A stretch of DNA of 64,000 nucleotides, taken from NCBI GenBank assembly GCA_965220715.1, contig OZ244843.1:1240001-1304000 (forward strand), given 5' to 3'. Shown here in pieces: positions 52,750-61,867 of this stretch. How positions within the stretch are numbered: the first letter of the stretch is position 1; every line of letters begins with the position of its first letter. Made by a program: the position numbers and the translations under genes. Origin of the DNA: Bin5 sp965220715. Its GTDB lineage: Bacteria > Chloroflexota > Anaerolineae > Caldilineales > Caldilineaceae. Below the pieces are notes generated by a model. The model did no database searches, had not been told where the DNA came from, and saw only the letters and a program-made list of their open reading frames with translations.

Positions 52750-53130
52750 GTGCAAGCACAGGCAAAGCACTCGCAGATCCAAATCCACCCGTAGGGGCGC
52801 CCCTTGTGGGCGCCCTCCCCGCGCGCAAGCACAGGCAAAGCGGTTGCAGATCCAAATCCACCCGTAGGGGCGCCCCTTGTGGGCGCCCTCCCCGCGTGCA
52901 AGCGCAGGCAAAGCACTCGCAGATCCAAATCCACCCGTAGGGGCGCCCCTTGTGGGCGCCCTCCCCGCGTGCAAGCGCAGGCAAAGCACTCGCAGATCCA
53001 AATCCACCCGTAGGGGCGCCCCTTGTGGGCACCCTCCCCGCGTGCAAGCACAGGCAAAGCACTCGCAGATCCAAATCCACCCGTAGGGGCGCCCCTTGTG
53101 GGCGCCCCCCGCGCGCAAGCACAGGCAAAG
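52750..53130. repeat. 73-bp tandem repeats, five copies
   Basis: GTAGGGGCGCCCCTTGTGGG recurs at about 52793, 52866, 52939, 53012 and 53085. Each unit contains the near-palindromic GGGGCGCCCC and the spacer GCAAGCACAGGCAAAGC. The same GGGGCGCCCCTTG core is present in the 195-bp repeats near 33860. The array separates the divergent DUF4432 and restriction-enzyme genes. Confidence 0.9.
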
Positions 53131-53217
53131 CGGTTGCAGATTCAGAAAGTTTTGGCCCGGCCCGCGCAAAGTGGTAGATTGACGGGAAATTCACCACTCT
53201 GGAATCTCATAGAAGCC

Positions 53218-56200
53218 ATGAACGCGACCTCCCAAATTCACGCGGCGCTGCAAGAGTTTGCCGCCTCGGTAACAGACAAACTGACGCAGATCACGCCCGG
53301 CGAGCCGGAAGAGCAGCTGCGCGCGCCCTTCGAGAACTTCATGGGTGCCGCCGCCGATGCGCTTGGCTGGTATGTTGTCTGCACGGGTGAAACACCTCTG
53401 CCAGGCCGTCTCGGTCGCCCGGACTATGCGGTGCATCTCAACAGCCTGCTCGGCGGATATGTGGAACTCAAGGCCGTAGGCACGGGCGTGACCTCCTCCC
53501 GCTTCACAGGGCGAAATCGCGAACAGTTCAAACGCTTCTCGGCCATCCCCAACCTCCTTTACACCGACGGCAACGAATGGGGGCTCTATCGTGACGGCAA
53601 ACTGGTAGACAGAGTTCTCCGTCTCTCCGGCGATGTCGCCGCGCAGGGCAAAAGGGCAGTGGGACCGCAGGACGCGCACGCGCTCGAAAGCCTGTTGCGA
53701 GATTTCCTGATGTGGCAGCCCTTTGTTCCCACCGACCGCGCTGGCCGCATCGACCTCCGTCGTTTTGCCGCGCTGCTCGCGCCGCTGTGCCGCATGTTGC
53801 GCGACGACGTGACCGACGCGCTTAAGCGCCCCGATTCGCCCCTCGTGCAGCTGGCGCAAGACTGGCGGCAACTGCTCTTTCCCGACGCGCCGGACGAGCG
53901 CTTCGCGGACGCCTACGCCCAGACCGTCCTCTTCGCGCTGCTGCTGGGCCGCAGCGAAGGGGCCGAGCCGCTCACGCTCGGCAGCGCCGAAAACGCGCTG
54001 GCGGCGCAGCACAATCTGCTGTCCCGCGCGCTGCAAGTCCTGACCGACCCCCACGCCCGCGCCGACATCGCCGCTTCGCTAGGCTTGCTGCTGCGTGTGG
54101 TCGCGGTCGTGCCCCCTGCCACGCTGGCCAGCCCCGAAGACCCCTGGCTCCACTTCTACGAGGATTTTCTCGCCGTCTACGATGCCCGCCTGCGCAAGGA
54201 CGCCGGCGCCTACTACACGCCGGTCGAGGTCGTGCGCGCCCAAGTGCGCCTGATCGACAACCTGCTCGTCGAACGGCTGGGCAAGCCGCTCGGTTTCGCC
54301 GACACCAGCGTGGTCACGCTTGACCCCGCGGCCGGAACCGGCACCTACCTGCTCGGCGTCATCGAGCACGCGCTCGGCCGTGTCGAAGCCGAGCAGGGCG
54401 CGGGCGCGGTGGCCGGGCAGGCCACGACGCTTGCGGAGAATCTGTATGGCTTTGAGTTGATGGTCGGCCCCTTTGCGGTCAGCGAACTGCGCGTCAGCCG
54501 CGCGCTGCGCGACCGCGGCGGGCAACTGCCTGCCGACGGCACGCACGTTTTCCTGACCGATACGCTCGAAAGCCCCAACGCCAAACCACTGCAACCACCG
54601 CTCTTCCTTCAACCGATCGCAGAGCAGCACGCCCGCGCGCTCGCCGTCAAAAGTCGAGTGCCCGTCATCGTCTGCCTGGGCAACCCGCCCTACGACCGCC
54701 ACGAGGCCGCCACCGATGCCAACAAAGCGCGTACCGGCGGCTGGGTGCGCCACGGTGACGGCGAAGAACGCGCCATCCTGGAAGATTTTCTCGATCCGGC
54801 CCGCAGCGCCGGGCATGGCGGGCATCTCAAAAACCTCTACAATCTCTACATCTATTTCTGGCGCTGGGCGCTGTGGAAGGTCTTTGAGCAGGGGAACGGC
54901 GGCGGGCCGGGTGTGGTCAGCTTCATCAGCGCGTCCAGCTACCTCGACGGCGACGCCTTCTGCGGCATGCGCGAGCAGATGCGCCGCCAGTGCGACGAGA
55001 TCTGGATTCTCGACCTCGGCGGCGAAGGGCGGGGCACGCGGCGCAGCGAAAACGTCTTTGACATCCAGACTCCCGTAGCCATCGCCGTAGCCTTTCGCGC
55101 GCGGGAGGTGGCGACGGACACGCCCGCGCGCGTCCACTTCGCCCGCGTCGAAGGAACGCGCAATGGCAAGTTGGCCGCGCTCGACGCGATTACCGATTTC
55201 TCGACAGTGGAGTGGCAAGAATGCCCGGATGACTGGCAGTCCCCCTTCCGTCCGCCAGGTGTAGGAGATTACTTCGCCCATCCTCTCCTGACCGACCTGA
55301 TGCCGTGGCAGCAATCCGGTGTCAAGGCCGGACGCACCTGGGTTGTTGCGCCCGAAATCGAGACTCTCAGCAAACGCTGGCGTATTCTACTTCAGGCTGA
55401 GGGAGAGGGTCGGAGAAGCCTCTTCAAGGATTCTCCGACAGGTCGTAAAGCACATGATGCCCCTACCCAGTTACCGCCTTCGCAAACCAAACTGATCCCT
55501 ATTCTAAGTCTTGAGAAGGATGATCGTGCTCCTGACCTCGCCCGTTATGCCTACCGATCATTCGACAGGCAGTTTCTTTTTTGTGACGCCCGCATGTTGG
55601 ACAGACCAGGGCCGGCACTTTGGAACGCCTGTAGCGACAAACAGGTATATCTGACCAGCGTATTCTCTCAAGCCCTGGGATCTGGCCCCGCATTAGCTTC
55701 CTCCGTGCAGATTCCCGATCTTGACCATTTTCGGGGCTCGTATGGCGCAAAGGCGGCCATCCCTCTCTATCGTACCTCCGACGCCTCGCGGGCAAACATC
55801 TCGCCCGGCCTGCTAGATTTGTTGGGCGCTGCCTATCAACGTGCGGTCACGCCGGAAGACTTTCTGGCATACGTCTACGGTGCCCTTGCCCAGCCGGCTT
55901 TCACAGCGTGCTTCGCCAAAGAACTGGAGACGCGTGACCTGCGTGTGCCTATCACCCGAGACGCTGCGCTGTTCGAGCGGATACGCGCTGTCGGCGCGCA
56001 TCTCCTCTGGCTACATACCTACGGCGAGCGTTTCGTGCCCAAAGACAAGCCGCGCGGCCAAGTCCCGCGCGGCGCGGCCCGATGCACCGTAGCCGTGCCC
56101 GGCGACACCGACGGCTATCCCGAATCATTTGCCTACAACGACGAGACCGCCACGCTCCACGTCGGCGCGGGCGAGTTCGCCCCGGTCGCCCCCGACGTGT

Positions 56201-56505
56201 ACGCCTTCGAAGTGTCCGGCCTCAAGGTCGTGCAATCCTGGCTCAAATACCGCATGAAGAAAGGCGCCGGCCGCAAATCCTCGCCCCTCGACGATATCCG
56301 CCCCACCCGTTGGACCAGCCAGTTCACCACCGAGCTGCTCGAACTCCTCTGGGTCCTCGAAGCGACCCTGGACGCCTATCCCCAGCAGGCCCAACTCCTC
56401 CAGGAAGTCATCGCCGGCGACTGCTTCCAGGCCGACGAGTTGCCGAAGGTGCCGGAGGAGATGCGCAAGCCGCCGCGGGCCGTCAAGAGAGGGTTGTTTG
56501 GATGA
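53218..56505 (+). CDS. Type IIG-like restriction-modification enzyme (N6-adenine methylase with nuclease domain)
   Basis: A 1095-residue single-chain enzyme. The N-terminal part has a PD-(D/E)xK nuclease pattern, RPDYAVHLNSLLGGYVELK (about 67-85), where D, E and K would be catalytic. The central methylase has AGAYYTPVEVVRAQVRLI, S-adenosylmethionine motif I DPAAGTGTYLLGV (about 369-381) and the adenine-methylase motif GNPPYDRH (about 487). The C-terminal third should contain target recognition. There is no helicase, in contrast to the related ISP enzymes. It starts a cluster with DUF4238 and TIR genes. The start was set at ATG 53218 because upstream codons are repeat sequence. Confidence 0.9.
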   Translation: MNATSQIHAALQEFAASVTDKLTQITPGEPEEQLRAPFENFMGAAADALGWYVVCTGETPLPGRLGRPDYAVHLNSLLGGYVELKAVGTGVTSSRFTGRNREQFKRFSAIPNLLYTDGNEWGLYRDGKLVDRVLRLSGDVAAQGKRAVGPQDAHALESLLRDFLMWQPFVPTDRAGRIDLRRFAALLAPLCRMLRDDVTDALKRPDSPLVQLAQDWRQLLFPDAPDERFADAYAQTVLFALLLGRSEGAEPLTLGSAENALAAQHNLLSRALQVLTDPHARADIAASLGLLLRVVAVVPPATLASPEDPWLHFYEDFLAVYDARLRKDAGAYYTPVEVVRAQVRLIDNLLVERLGKPLGFADTSVVTLDPAAGTGTYLLGVIEHALGRVEAEQGAGAVAGQATTLAENLYGFELMVGPFAVSELRVSRALRDRGGQLPADGTHVFLTDTLESPNAKPLQPPLFLQPIAEQHARALAVKSRVPVIVCLGNPPYDRHEAATDANKARTGGWVRHGDGEERAILEDFLDPARSAGHGGHLKNLYNLYIYFWRWALWKVFEQGNGGGPGVVSFISASSYLDGDAFCGMREQMRRQCDEIWILDLGGEGRGTRRSENVFDIQTPVAIAVAFRAREVATDTPARVHFARVEGTRNGKLAALDAITDFSTVEWQECPDDWQSPFRPPGVGDYFAHPLLTDLMPWQQSGVKAGRTWVVAPEIETLSKRWRILLQAEGEGRRSLFKDSPTGRKAHDAPTQLPPSQTKLIPILSLEKDDRAPDLARYAYRSFDRQFLFCDARMLDRPGPALWNACSDKQVYLTSVFSQALGSGPALASSVQIPDLDHFRGSYGAKAAIPLYRTSDASRANISPGLLDLLGAAYQRAVTPEDFLAYVYGALAQPAFTACFAKELETRDLRVPITRDAALFERIRAVGAHLLWLHTYGERFVPKDKPRGQVPRGAARCTVAVPGDTDGYPESFAYNDETATLHVGAGEFAPVAPDVYAFEVSGLKVVQSWLKYRMKKGAGRKSSPLDDIRPTRWTSQFTTELLELLWVLEATLDAYPQQAQLLQEVIAGDCFQADELPKVPEEMRKPPRAVKRGLFG

Positions 56506-56729
56506 GAGGGGAACGTGATTGACGATGCGAGCCGGATCAACGGATTTCAGTATCAAGATCAGGTGGGGGACTGAGCATTTACTAATTCTCAGATCCGAAG
56601 TGGAGAAATTTGACGGATTAGTTCATTTGTGCTGCAATGAATTGCTGGTTTGAATGAAGGCTTGCGCTACAGGGTGTAAGTGCGCGCTCGCTACGACTAG
56701 GAACGTGCCCCCGCAGCAAGGAGGTCACA

Positions 56730-57599
56730 TTGGGTTCCAATAATCCCATACGAAATCACTATATACCTCAGATGCTACTGCGAAATTTCGCAGACGATAG
56801 CCAATACCTCCACATTCTGAACAAGGAAAAGATCAAAACCTACAAGTCAAAGCCGCGAAAGGCTTTCGTGGACAAAAAGCGCTATGTCCGCTACAGGGAT
56901 GGTGGAGAGCAGGATGACTACGAAGTTGAAAAGAAACTCGGCGAAATCGAAGACGCCGCTGCGCCCGCGATTAGGAGGATAATTGCCTCAGCACGGAAAG
57001 ACGATTTTCCCAAACTCTCTCCTGAGCATCGGTATGCTTGGAAGCGTTTTTTCTTTACGTCCGTGCTCCGAACTCCCGAACACTCCACCCGGATACTAAA
57101 CGAACTTGGATCCGAACAAGCCTTAGACGAAGCAATTAATCGCGTACTTCAAGAGGCCGGTTTGCCTCTTCCTGACAAAGGGTTGTATGTCTCGGAACCA
57201 CGGTGGGCCAACGTAAAAAAAATGGCCCGGCACAATAACATAGCTGACTTTGCTGCTGGATTGCCTCACCAGGTCAACAACGAATTAGAACGCTATGGCC
57301 GCGAAGTAGGCTTATTGATCGGCATCATTCAGGACCCAGACATAGAACTCATCATCGGAAGCTGCGCTGCCGTCGAGATCGAATCTCAAGGAGCAAGTGA
57401 TCCAATGTCTGGGATGTGGCTCCCTATATCCTACGACGTTGCTATCGGTCTTACAGCCTTCCCTGATAGGGAAACCAAGCGTCTACTAGGCCCGGCAGAA
57501 GTCCAAAGAGTCAATAATGCTTCCTATGACCAGAGCGAAATCATCGCTGCACGCTCCAAGATTCATCTGAGACCATTCATGCAGAGAAACCTAGATTAA
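56730..57599 (+). CDS. DUF4238 domain protein
   Basis: A 289-residue protein beginning with the DUF4238 hallmark NHYIPQMLLRNFADDSQYLH, then AWKRFFFTSVLRTPEHSTRI and a C-terminal half with MWLPISYDVAIGLTAFPDRE. The family function is unknown, but members are frequent in accessory islands. The start is TTG at 56730, justified by the very strong AAGGAGG five bases upstream. It lies between a restriction enzyme and a TIR protein, so a defence role is possible. Confidence 0.85.
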   Translation: MGSNNPIRNHYIPQMLLRNFADDSQYLHILNKEKIKTYKSKPRKAFVDKKRYVRYRDGGEQDDYEVEKKLGEIEDAAAPAIRRIIASARKDDFPKLSPEHRYAWKRFFFTSVLRTPEHSTRILNELGSEQALDEAINRVLQEAGLPLPDKGLYVSEPRWANVKKMARHNNIADFAAGLPHQVNNELERYGREVGLLIGIIQDPDIELIIGSCAAVEIESQGASDPMSGMWLPISYDVAIGLTAFPDRETKRLLGPAEVQRVNNASYDQSEIIAARSKIHLRPFMQRNLD

Positions 57600-57901
57600 C
57601 TGCTCGCTCTTAACACTTGGATAAGAAATGCGCCGTATCGGAGTGCATTGCAGTCTGAAGGACGGGCCGGAAAGCGGTTCTTGAACTGACTGTACCGTTT
57701 CTGCTAATGCAAGTTCAATTTGAAACCAAGTCCTTTCAAACGGCCTGCATCCTGGGGTCGCCGGCGTCTTGCCCGCTTTACCGCTATTTGAAAACTCTTG
57801 GTCTCATTTGGGATTTACATGAGTGGTCCAGTTTCTAGGGCCAATCTCACCCTTTTTATTGTACTGCAATTGCAAAGAGATTGAAACGGGATTATCAAAA
57901 T
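57600..57901. other. Gap containing an IS3-like right end
   Basis: GTGGTCCAGTTTCTAGGGCC at 57823-57842, followed by AA, is the reverse complement of the IS3-like end TTGGCCCCAAAAACTGGACC found at 21151. It lies about 60 bases upstream of the TIR gene. Nothing else is recognised. Confidence 0.55.
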
Positions 57902-58891
57902 ATGGACAACAATAAGAGGTATGATGTAGCGCTTTCCTTTGCAGGTGAGCAGCGTGGATATGTAGAAGAGGTGGCGCGGGAACTCATGAGTATGGACATC
58001 ACCACCTTTTACGACAAAGTCGAAGAAGAAATAGTCCGGCTCTGGGGTGGGTACCTTCCAGAAGATTTCCACGACGTATATGAGAATATGGCTCTCTACG
58101 TAGTCATGTTTATTTCTAGGGAATACGTCGACAAGGCATGGACAACTCATGAAAGACGTTCGGCTCTCAGTGGAGCAATTCAGGGGAAGACGAGAATTCT
58201 GCCGGTGCGCTTTGATAACACGCTCGTCCCTGGACTGCCGACCGGCATCTCATACCTGCAAGCTAGCGACTATAAATCTGCGGAGCTTGCTGTCATGGTT
58301 GCCAAGAAGTTGGGGCGCGAATTTTTGCCAGAATTCAACATTCATGAAGTAGAGAACGTAAGTTTCCTGAACGCCAGGAGGCTCGTATACCGCATTGAAG
58401 TACCCGATGCATACTCTGAAACTCAGGGACGAATGATTGCCGAACATATCGTTAACACTAAGCACAGAACAGGCACTCCTGTAAATGCTTTGGGCTTTCT
58501 ATTCTACTTTCCAGTCGCCAACCCAAATCAGCGGGCAGACGGCTCGATAGATTGGGCTCCCAATGGAGTTTGGGGCGATGCAGACACAGTCCAGACTGGC
58601 GATTACAGAAATTTCCGATTTGAAACACAATTTTGGAATAAGAGGTCATTGCCAATCCTCTATCATGGTACTAGAGTGAGAATGGACATATTCCGAAAGA
58701 TTGCGCAAGCTGAAGCCAGAGGAAGGATTGAGTCCGAGGAAGAGGGAGGGCCCATACAAAGGAGAATTGGATTGCAGCGGGAACTCACTGAAGTGTATAA
58801 GAACGACCTGTCTGAAACTTACAGCCTATCTGAAGCGGAATTGAAGAAGATAATGGTTGAGGGAGTCAAAAATAACTGGCCCATGGAATAA
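57902..58891 (+). CDS. TIR domain protein (putative NADase)
   Basis: A 329-residue protein. The first 135 residues are a TIR domain: RYDVALSFAGEQRGYVEEVA (about 6-25), VRLWGGYLPEDFHDVY with the Glu expected at the NADase site, YVVMFISREYVDKAWTTHER and RILPVRFDNTLVPGLP. The remaining 190 residues do not match a family I know and probably sense a signal. Bacterial TIR proteins cleave NAD in anti-phage responses. ATG 57902 is used, as TIR similarity starts soon after; TTG 57881 is possible. The gene is bracketed by IS3-like ends at 57823-57844 and 58973-59000. Confidence 0.88.
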   Translation: MDNNKRYDVALSFAGEQRGYVEEVARELMSMDITTFYDKVEEEIVRLWGGYLPEDFHDVYENMALYVVMFISREYVDKAWTTHERRSALSGAIQGKTRILPVRFDNTLVPGLPTGISYLQASDYKSAELAVMVAKKLGREFLPEFNIHEVENVSFLNARRLVYRIEVPDAYSETQGRMIAEHIVNTKHRTGTPVNALGFLFYFPVANPNQRADGSIDWAPNGVWGDADTVQTGDYRNFRFETQFWNKRSLPILYHGTRVRMDIFRKIAQAEARGRIESEEEGGPIQRRIGLQRELTEVYKNDLSETYSLSEAELKKIMVEGVKNNWPME

Positions 58892-58972
58892 TTAGGCTCG
58901 TTCTCTGAAGGATCGGTCTGTGAATCTATTTCGTTAAGAAGAGATCTCGAAGAAGGTGACACCTTTCAGGAG

Positions 58973-59052
58973 TGAGCTTGGCCCCAACAAACTGAACCAC
59001 GAGCTAAGATGTATAATGGAGCAATTCACCCAGCACGCGGAGGAACAGTTTC
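58973..59052 (+). mobile_element. IS3-like left end
   Basis: TGAGCTTGGCCCCAACAAAC followed by TGAACCAC, TATAATGGAGCAATTCACC and a leader matches the end at 21146. The transposase that should follow is replaced by the small frame at 59053. Confidence 0.6.
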
Positions 59053-59211
59053 ATGCTCACGAAACAGCGTTGGGTACCGCCCCGCCGGCCCCGCCTCCTC
59101 AACGCCACCCAACGCCTGGACAACCCCGAAACGCTTAAACAGGTCGTCTTCGAATCCGCCGCCCTCCGCGAATCGGTCAAAAAGATCGCAGACGCGCAGG
59201 AATCCTGCTAA
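59053..59211 (+). CDS. Short open frame carrying a recurrent C-terminal module (copy A)
   Basis: From the ATG that matches the orfA start of the IS3-like ends, one frame runs for 52 residues: MLTKQRWVPPRRPRLLNATQ, then RLDNPETLKQVVFESAALRE and SVKKIADAQESC. The last 40 residues look like genuine helical protein and recur in decayed form at 59901, 61209, 61868 and 62342. It may be a fragment of a larger lost gene rather than a functional small protein. Confidence 0.4.
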   Translation: MLTKQRWVPPRRPRLLNATQRLDNPETLKQVVFESAALRESVKKIADAQESC

Positions 59212-59532
59212 TCCCCAAATCCCGCAAATCCTGATTCAGACAACTTCCCCCCGGTCTCCCAAATCAGAATCCCGCCTCCAATCTTCCCGCGCCCGTCGCA
59301 CCCGCTTGGACGCACCTTATTTTTCCACTTCGTGGTCTAGCCATTGGGACCCACCATAAACATCCCCCTGAAAAACCTGTTGGAGTTCGGCACGCTGTCT
59401 GGTATAAAAGTCTAATCAGGTATTCTATTGGATACGCTGACGTAGTTGAGCGGGCAATCTCAAACAGAGGGGAAATGCTGGAACTTACAATATGCTGCGG
59501 GGGCGGGGCAGCTCAAATAACTGGAGGGCGAA
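59212..59532. repeat. Dispersed repeat downstream of module copy A
   Basis: CCCAAATCAGAATCCCGCCT near 59260 onward, followed by TCTTCCCGCGCCCGTCGCAC and GGGACCCACCAT, is repeated with changes at 62085-62170 and 63035-63140. It appears to mark the outer part of the same repeated segment as the C-terminal module. No gene is supported. Confidence 0.55.
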
Positions 59533-59763
59533 ATGGTCAAACCTTTGCTTGTGAAAGTGGCAAAATTTATTGTCATGACACTGGTGGAATATGTTTTACA
59601 GGAACTCGCAAGCCCAAAGAGAAACCGCAGCGACTTAGACCACCATTCCAACCAGAAGAACCCGAATAATCCAGCACATGCCGCAGCCCGAAACAACCGT
59701 GCAAATTCACTGAACCCCAACAATCCAGCCTACTCTAAGTCACGGGCCGATACTCAGCGATGA
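59533..59763 (+). CDS. Small hypothetical protein with one hydrophobic helix
   Basis: A 76-residue frame preceded by GGAGGG four bases before the ATG. It has an N-terminal hydrophobic helix VKPLLVKVAKFIVMTLVEYV and a polar Asn-rich tail. I find no family. The ribosome site is the main support; the low-complexity tail argues for caution. Confidence 0.35.
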   Translation: MVKPLLVKVAKFIVMTLVEYVLQELASPKRNRSDLDHHSNQKNPNNPAHAAARNNRANSLNPNNPAYSKSRADTQR

Positions 59764-59805
59764 AACTTCGGCCGATTCTTCGGCGGCCCGATTCAGAATT
59801 AAGAC

Positions 59806-59884
59806 TGAGCTTGGACCATAATATTGAACGGCGAGCCAAGGTGAATATTGGGGCAATTCACTAAGCATGTGGCGGGATAGTTTC
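59806..59884 (+). mobile_element. IS3-like left end, degenerate
   Basis: TGAGCTTGGACCATAATATT, GGGGCAATTCACTAAGCATG and a following ATGGTCAAGAAAC match the end at 21146 with several changes. It leads into module copy B. Confidence 0.55.
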
Positions 59885-59900
59885 ATGGTCAAGAAACAAC

Positions 59901-60074
59901 CTTGAGAACGCCGCCACCCTCCACAACAACGCCCCCCAACCCCCTCACCGGCCCTGCCTCCTCAACGCCGCCCAGCGCCTGGACAACCCGGAGACGCTTA
60001 AACAGGTCGTCTTCGAATCCGCCGCCCTCCGCGAATCGGTCAAAAAGATCGCAGACGCGCAGGAATCCTGCTAA
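59901..60074 (+). pseudogene. Recurrent C-terminal module, copy B
   Basis: The frame reads LENAATLHNNAPQPPHRPCL, LNAAQRLDNPETLKQVVFES and AALRESVKKIADAQESC and ends at TAA 60072-60074. It is nearly identical to copy A (59053-59211) over the last 40 residues. The MVKKQ start of the IS-like leader is out of frame with it, so the copy is broken. Confidence 0.5.
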
Positions 60075-60298
60075 TCCCCAAATCCCGCAAATCCTGATTC
60101 AGACAACGTCCGCCCCAAAATCTGGACCGCCCCCTCTCAATCTGCAAAGTTCACAATCACTGTCGAATATGAGAAAATAGCCTGAAAATCAAAGAAGAGT
60201 TGCGCATGACCCATTAGTGCCTTTGCGTCTGTCGGAGAGCGTCAAGTTAGATCCACCCCACAAGAAACGCTCCGGCGGACCCGCTGCGAAGAAACAAC

Positions 60299-60784
60299 AT
60301 GGCCACTGAACTGACCCGAACTCCAATCATGGAAGTTACAGAAGAAAAAGAGATCGTAGACGCACTGAGATCGCACGGTCTCAACGAAGTGGCCGCCCGA
60401 CTTGTCCAACTTATAGAGATGCTCGACGAGGACCCGGATGAACCGGACCTGGCGATCGAATCATTACAATCATTCGCCGAATTCTTCATGCAGGAGACCC
60501 ATCTTCCGGTTCCGGAGATCGGCGCCGGCCCCGAAGGGTTCGTGGAGGCCGAGTGGCGCATTGCCTCCAATGGGGATAGGACGGCCACTTCAGACGAGAG
60601 CTACTGGGGCCGCGGCGACGGCATCCTCGCCATGAAGTTTCTGCCCACCGGCCTTATCCGATTCGCCGCAACCTCCGGGCCAGCCGGGCGAGGTAAAGAA
60701 CGACTGCGAACCAGCGGGGTTCTACCCAGGACCAGCATTCTGCCCGCTGTTCAGACGTTCGTTTCCCGCTTGGCTGTTCCATGA
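60299..60784 (+). CDS. Hypothetical protein, first of a coupled pair
   Basis: A 161-residue protein I cannot name. The N-terminus is helical and acidic (MLDEDPDEPDLAIESLQSFA near 41-60), followed by a beta-rich part GFVEAEWRIASNGDR and LAMKFLPTGLIRFAATSG. Similar layouts occur in uncharacterised two-gene loci. It overlaps the next gene in ATGA, so both are likely needed together; a toxin-antitoxin-like pair is one possibility. Confidence 0.7.
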   Translation: MATELTRTPIMEVTEEKEIVDALRSHGLNEVAARLVQLIEMLDEDPDEPDLAIESLQSFAEFFMQETHLPVPEIGAGPEGFVEAEWRIASNGDRTATSDESYWGRGDGILAMKFLPTGLIRFAATSGPAGRGKERLRTSGVLPRTSILPAVQTFVSRLAVP

Positions 60785-61173
60785 GCGGGCCTCCACTACC
60801 TGATCAGGATCACGTTGCCCGCTACTGTAAGTTGAGTGCTATGGGAACCGATGGTCTTCCCAAAGTGGCGGCCTTTGAGCTTAGAGAGCGGGATTCTTCA
60901 CTGTCAGTGAATTGGATAGAGTACTTCGGAGAAGATCGGGAAACCTCGATTCTGGAGATTCGGCAGGTTATCCAGATTAACCTCCGACCCAACGGCCGGT
61001 TCGCCGTTCTCAGCGTTGCAGCAGCAAAGGAAGCGGTCATCGCTGGAGGTGGCAGTTCGCAGGACGTGTTCTCCAGTCCGCATGAAGACGATCCCTCCCA
61101 CGCTTCGATCAGCGGCTATACTATTGATGATTTTGACGTGGCCGTGGAACTGAAAGCCCTGGTCAATCAATAG
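60781..61173 (+). CDS. Hypothetical protein, second of a coupled pair
   Basis: A 130-residue protein with DQDHVARYCKLSAMGTDGLP at the start, FELRERDSSLSVNWIEYFGE in the middle and a C-terminal DDPSHASISGYTIDDFDVAV. The aromatic SVNWIEYF and the D-P-S-H-A motif look conserved in families of this kind, though I cannot give a name. It begins within the stop of the preceding gene. Confidence 0.7.
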   Translation: MSGPPLPDQDHVARYCKLSAMGTDGLPKVAAFELRERDSSLSVNWIEYFGEDRETSILEIRQVIQINLRPNGRFAVLSVAAAKEAVIAGGGSSQDVFSSPHEDDPSHASISGYTIDDFDVAVELKALVNQ

Positions 61174-61479
61174 GACGTCCATCGTGCCCGCGTCTGAACG
61201 AGGCGCATTCGCGCCGCCGCCCAGCGCTTGGACAACCCGGAAACGGCTCCAACCAGCCGTCTTCGAAACCAGCCCCACAGCGAAATTGAAAATCAACTCG
61301 CAGCCGGGTCGGAATCCTGCCCATCCCCCAATCCCCCAATTTGCCGTTGCCGACTCCAGCCTTTCGGACACTTGCCAACGGGCGAACAACAGTTCAGATA
61401 AGCGCAACCGCGCAATCTATGGTATCCTTATGCCGTCAGCAGGGGGTCGGAGCTGACAGACATCCCCCGGAGGTTGACC
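61174..61479. pseudogene. Gap with module copy C
   Basis: 61209-61340 contains AGCGCTTGGACAACCCGGAA and further text that matches copy A and B at DNA level, but the frame is broken by small deletions. The remaining bases hold the ribosome site GGAGG (61469-61473) of the next gene. Confidence 0.45.
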
Positions 61480-61695
61480 ATGACCAGACAGACCAGCCGT
61501 GCCGGGCGGCTGGACAACAGGCTCGACCGCGTCGAACGCATCCTCGAACAACTCGCCGAGCGCCAAATCCACGCCGAAAACCGCCAAGATCGGACTCAGG
61601 CGCAACTGGACGCGCTGGCCGAACGCGTCAACGAGGTAGTCGGCGCCGTCAATCTGCTGGCCGGCCTCGTCGCGTCCCCAGGCGAGAACAGATAG
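61480..61695 (+). CDS. Small coiled-coil protein
   Basis: A 71-residue protein with heptad-like leucine spacing: RLDNRLDRVERILEQLAERQ, then QAQLDALAERVNEVVGAVNL. GGAGG six bases before the ATG supports the start; TTG 61474 is an alternative. Short coiled-coil proteins of this type are common in Chloroflexota and Cyanobacteria islands; function unknown. Confidence 0.6.
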   Translation: MTRQTSRAGRLDNRLDRVERILEQLAERQIHAENRQDRTQAQLDALAERVNEVVGAVNLLAGLVASPGENR

Positions 61696-61755
61696 CTGAC
61701 AACCCAGCCGTTGCATCCATAGAAAAGAACTGGAACTCAATTCACTTCACGATTC

Positions 61756-61863
61756 ATGCGCGAGTTCGACATGAACGCCCCCGCAACAATGAAAATTACC
61801 TGCGATCGCGAAGTAGATGCCCTATACATCCGCTTCAAAGAAACAACTGTGACCACGAAACAA
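61756..61863 (+). pseudogene. DUF2283 antitoxin-like fragment
   Basis: MKITCDREVDALYIRFKETT from 61789 matches the first half of DUF2283 proteins and of the intact copy at 62816-63016. The second half, with the E-x-x-P-G-V-x-x-D-Y motif, is replaced by module copy D and proline-rich text, so the gene is broken. Confidence 0.65.
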
Positions 61864-61867
61864 ACTT

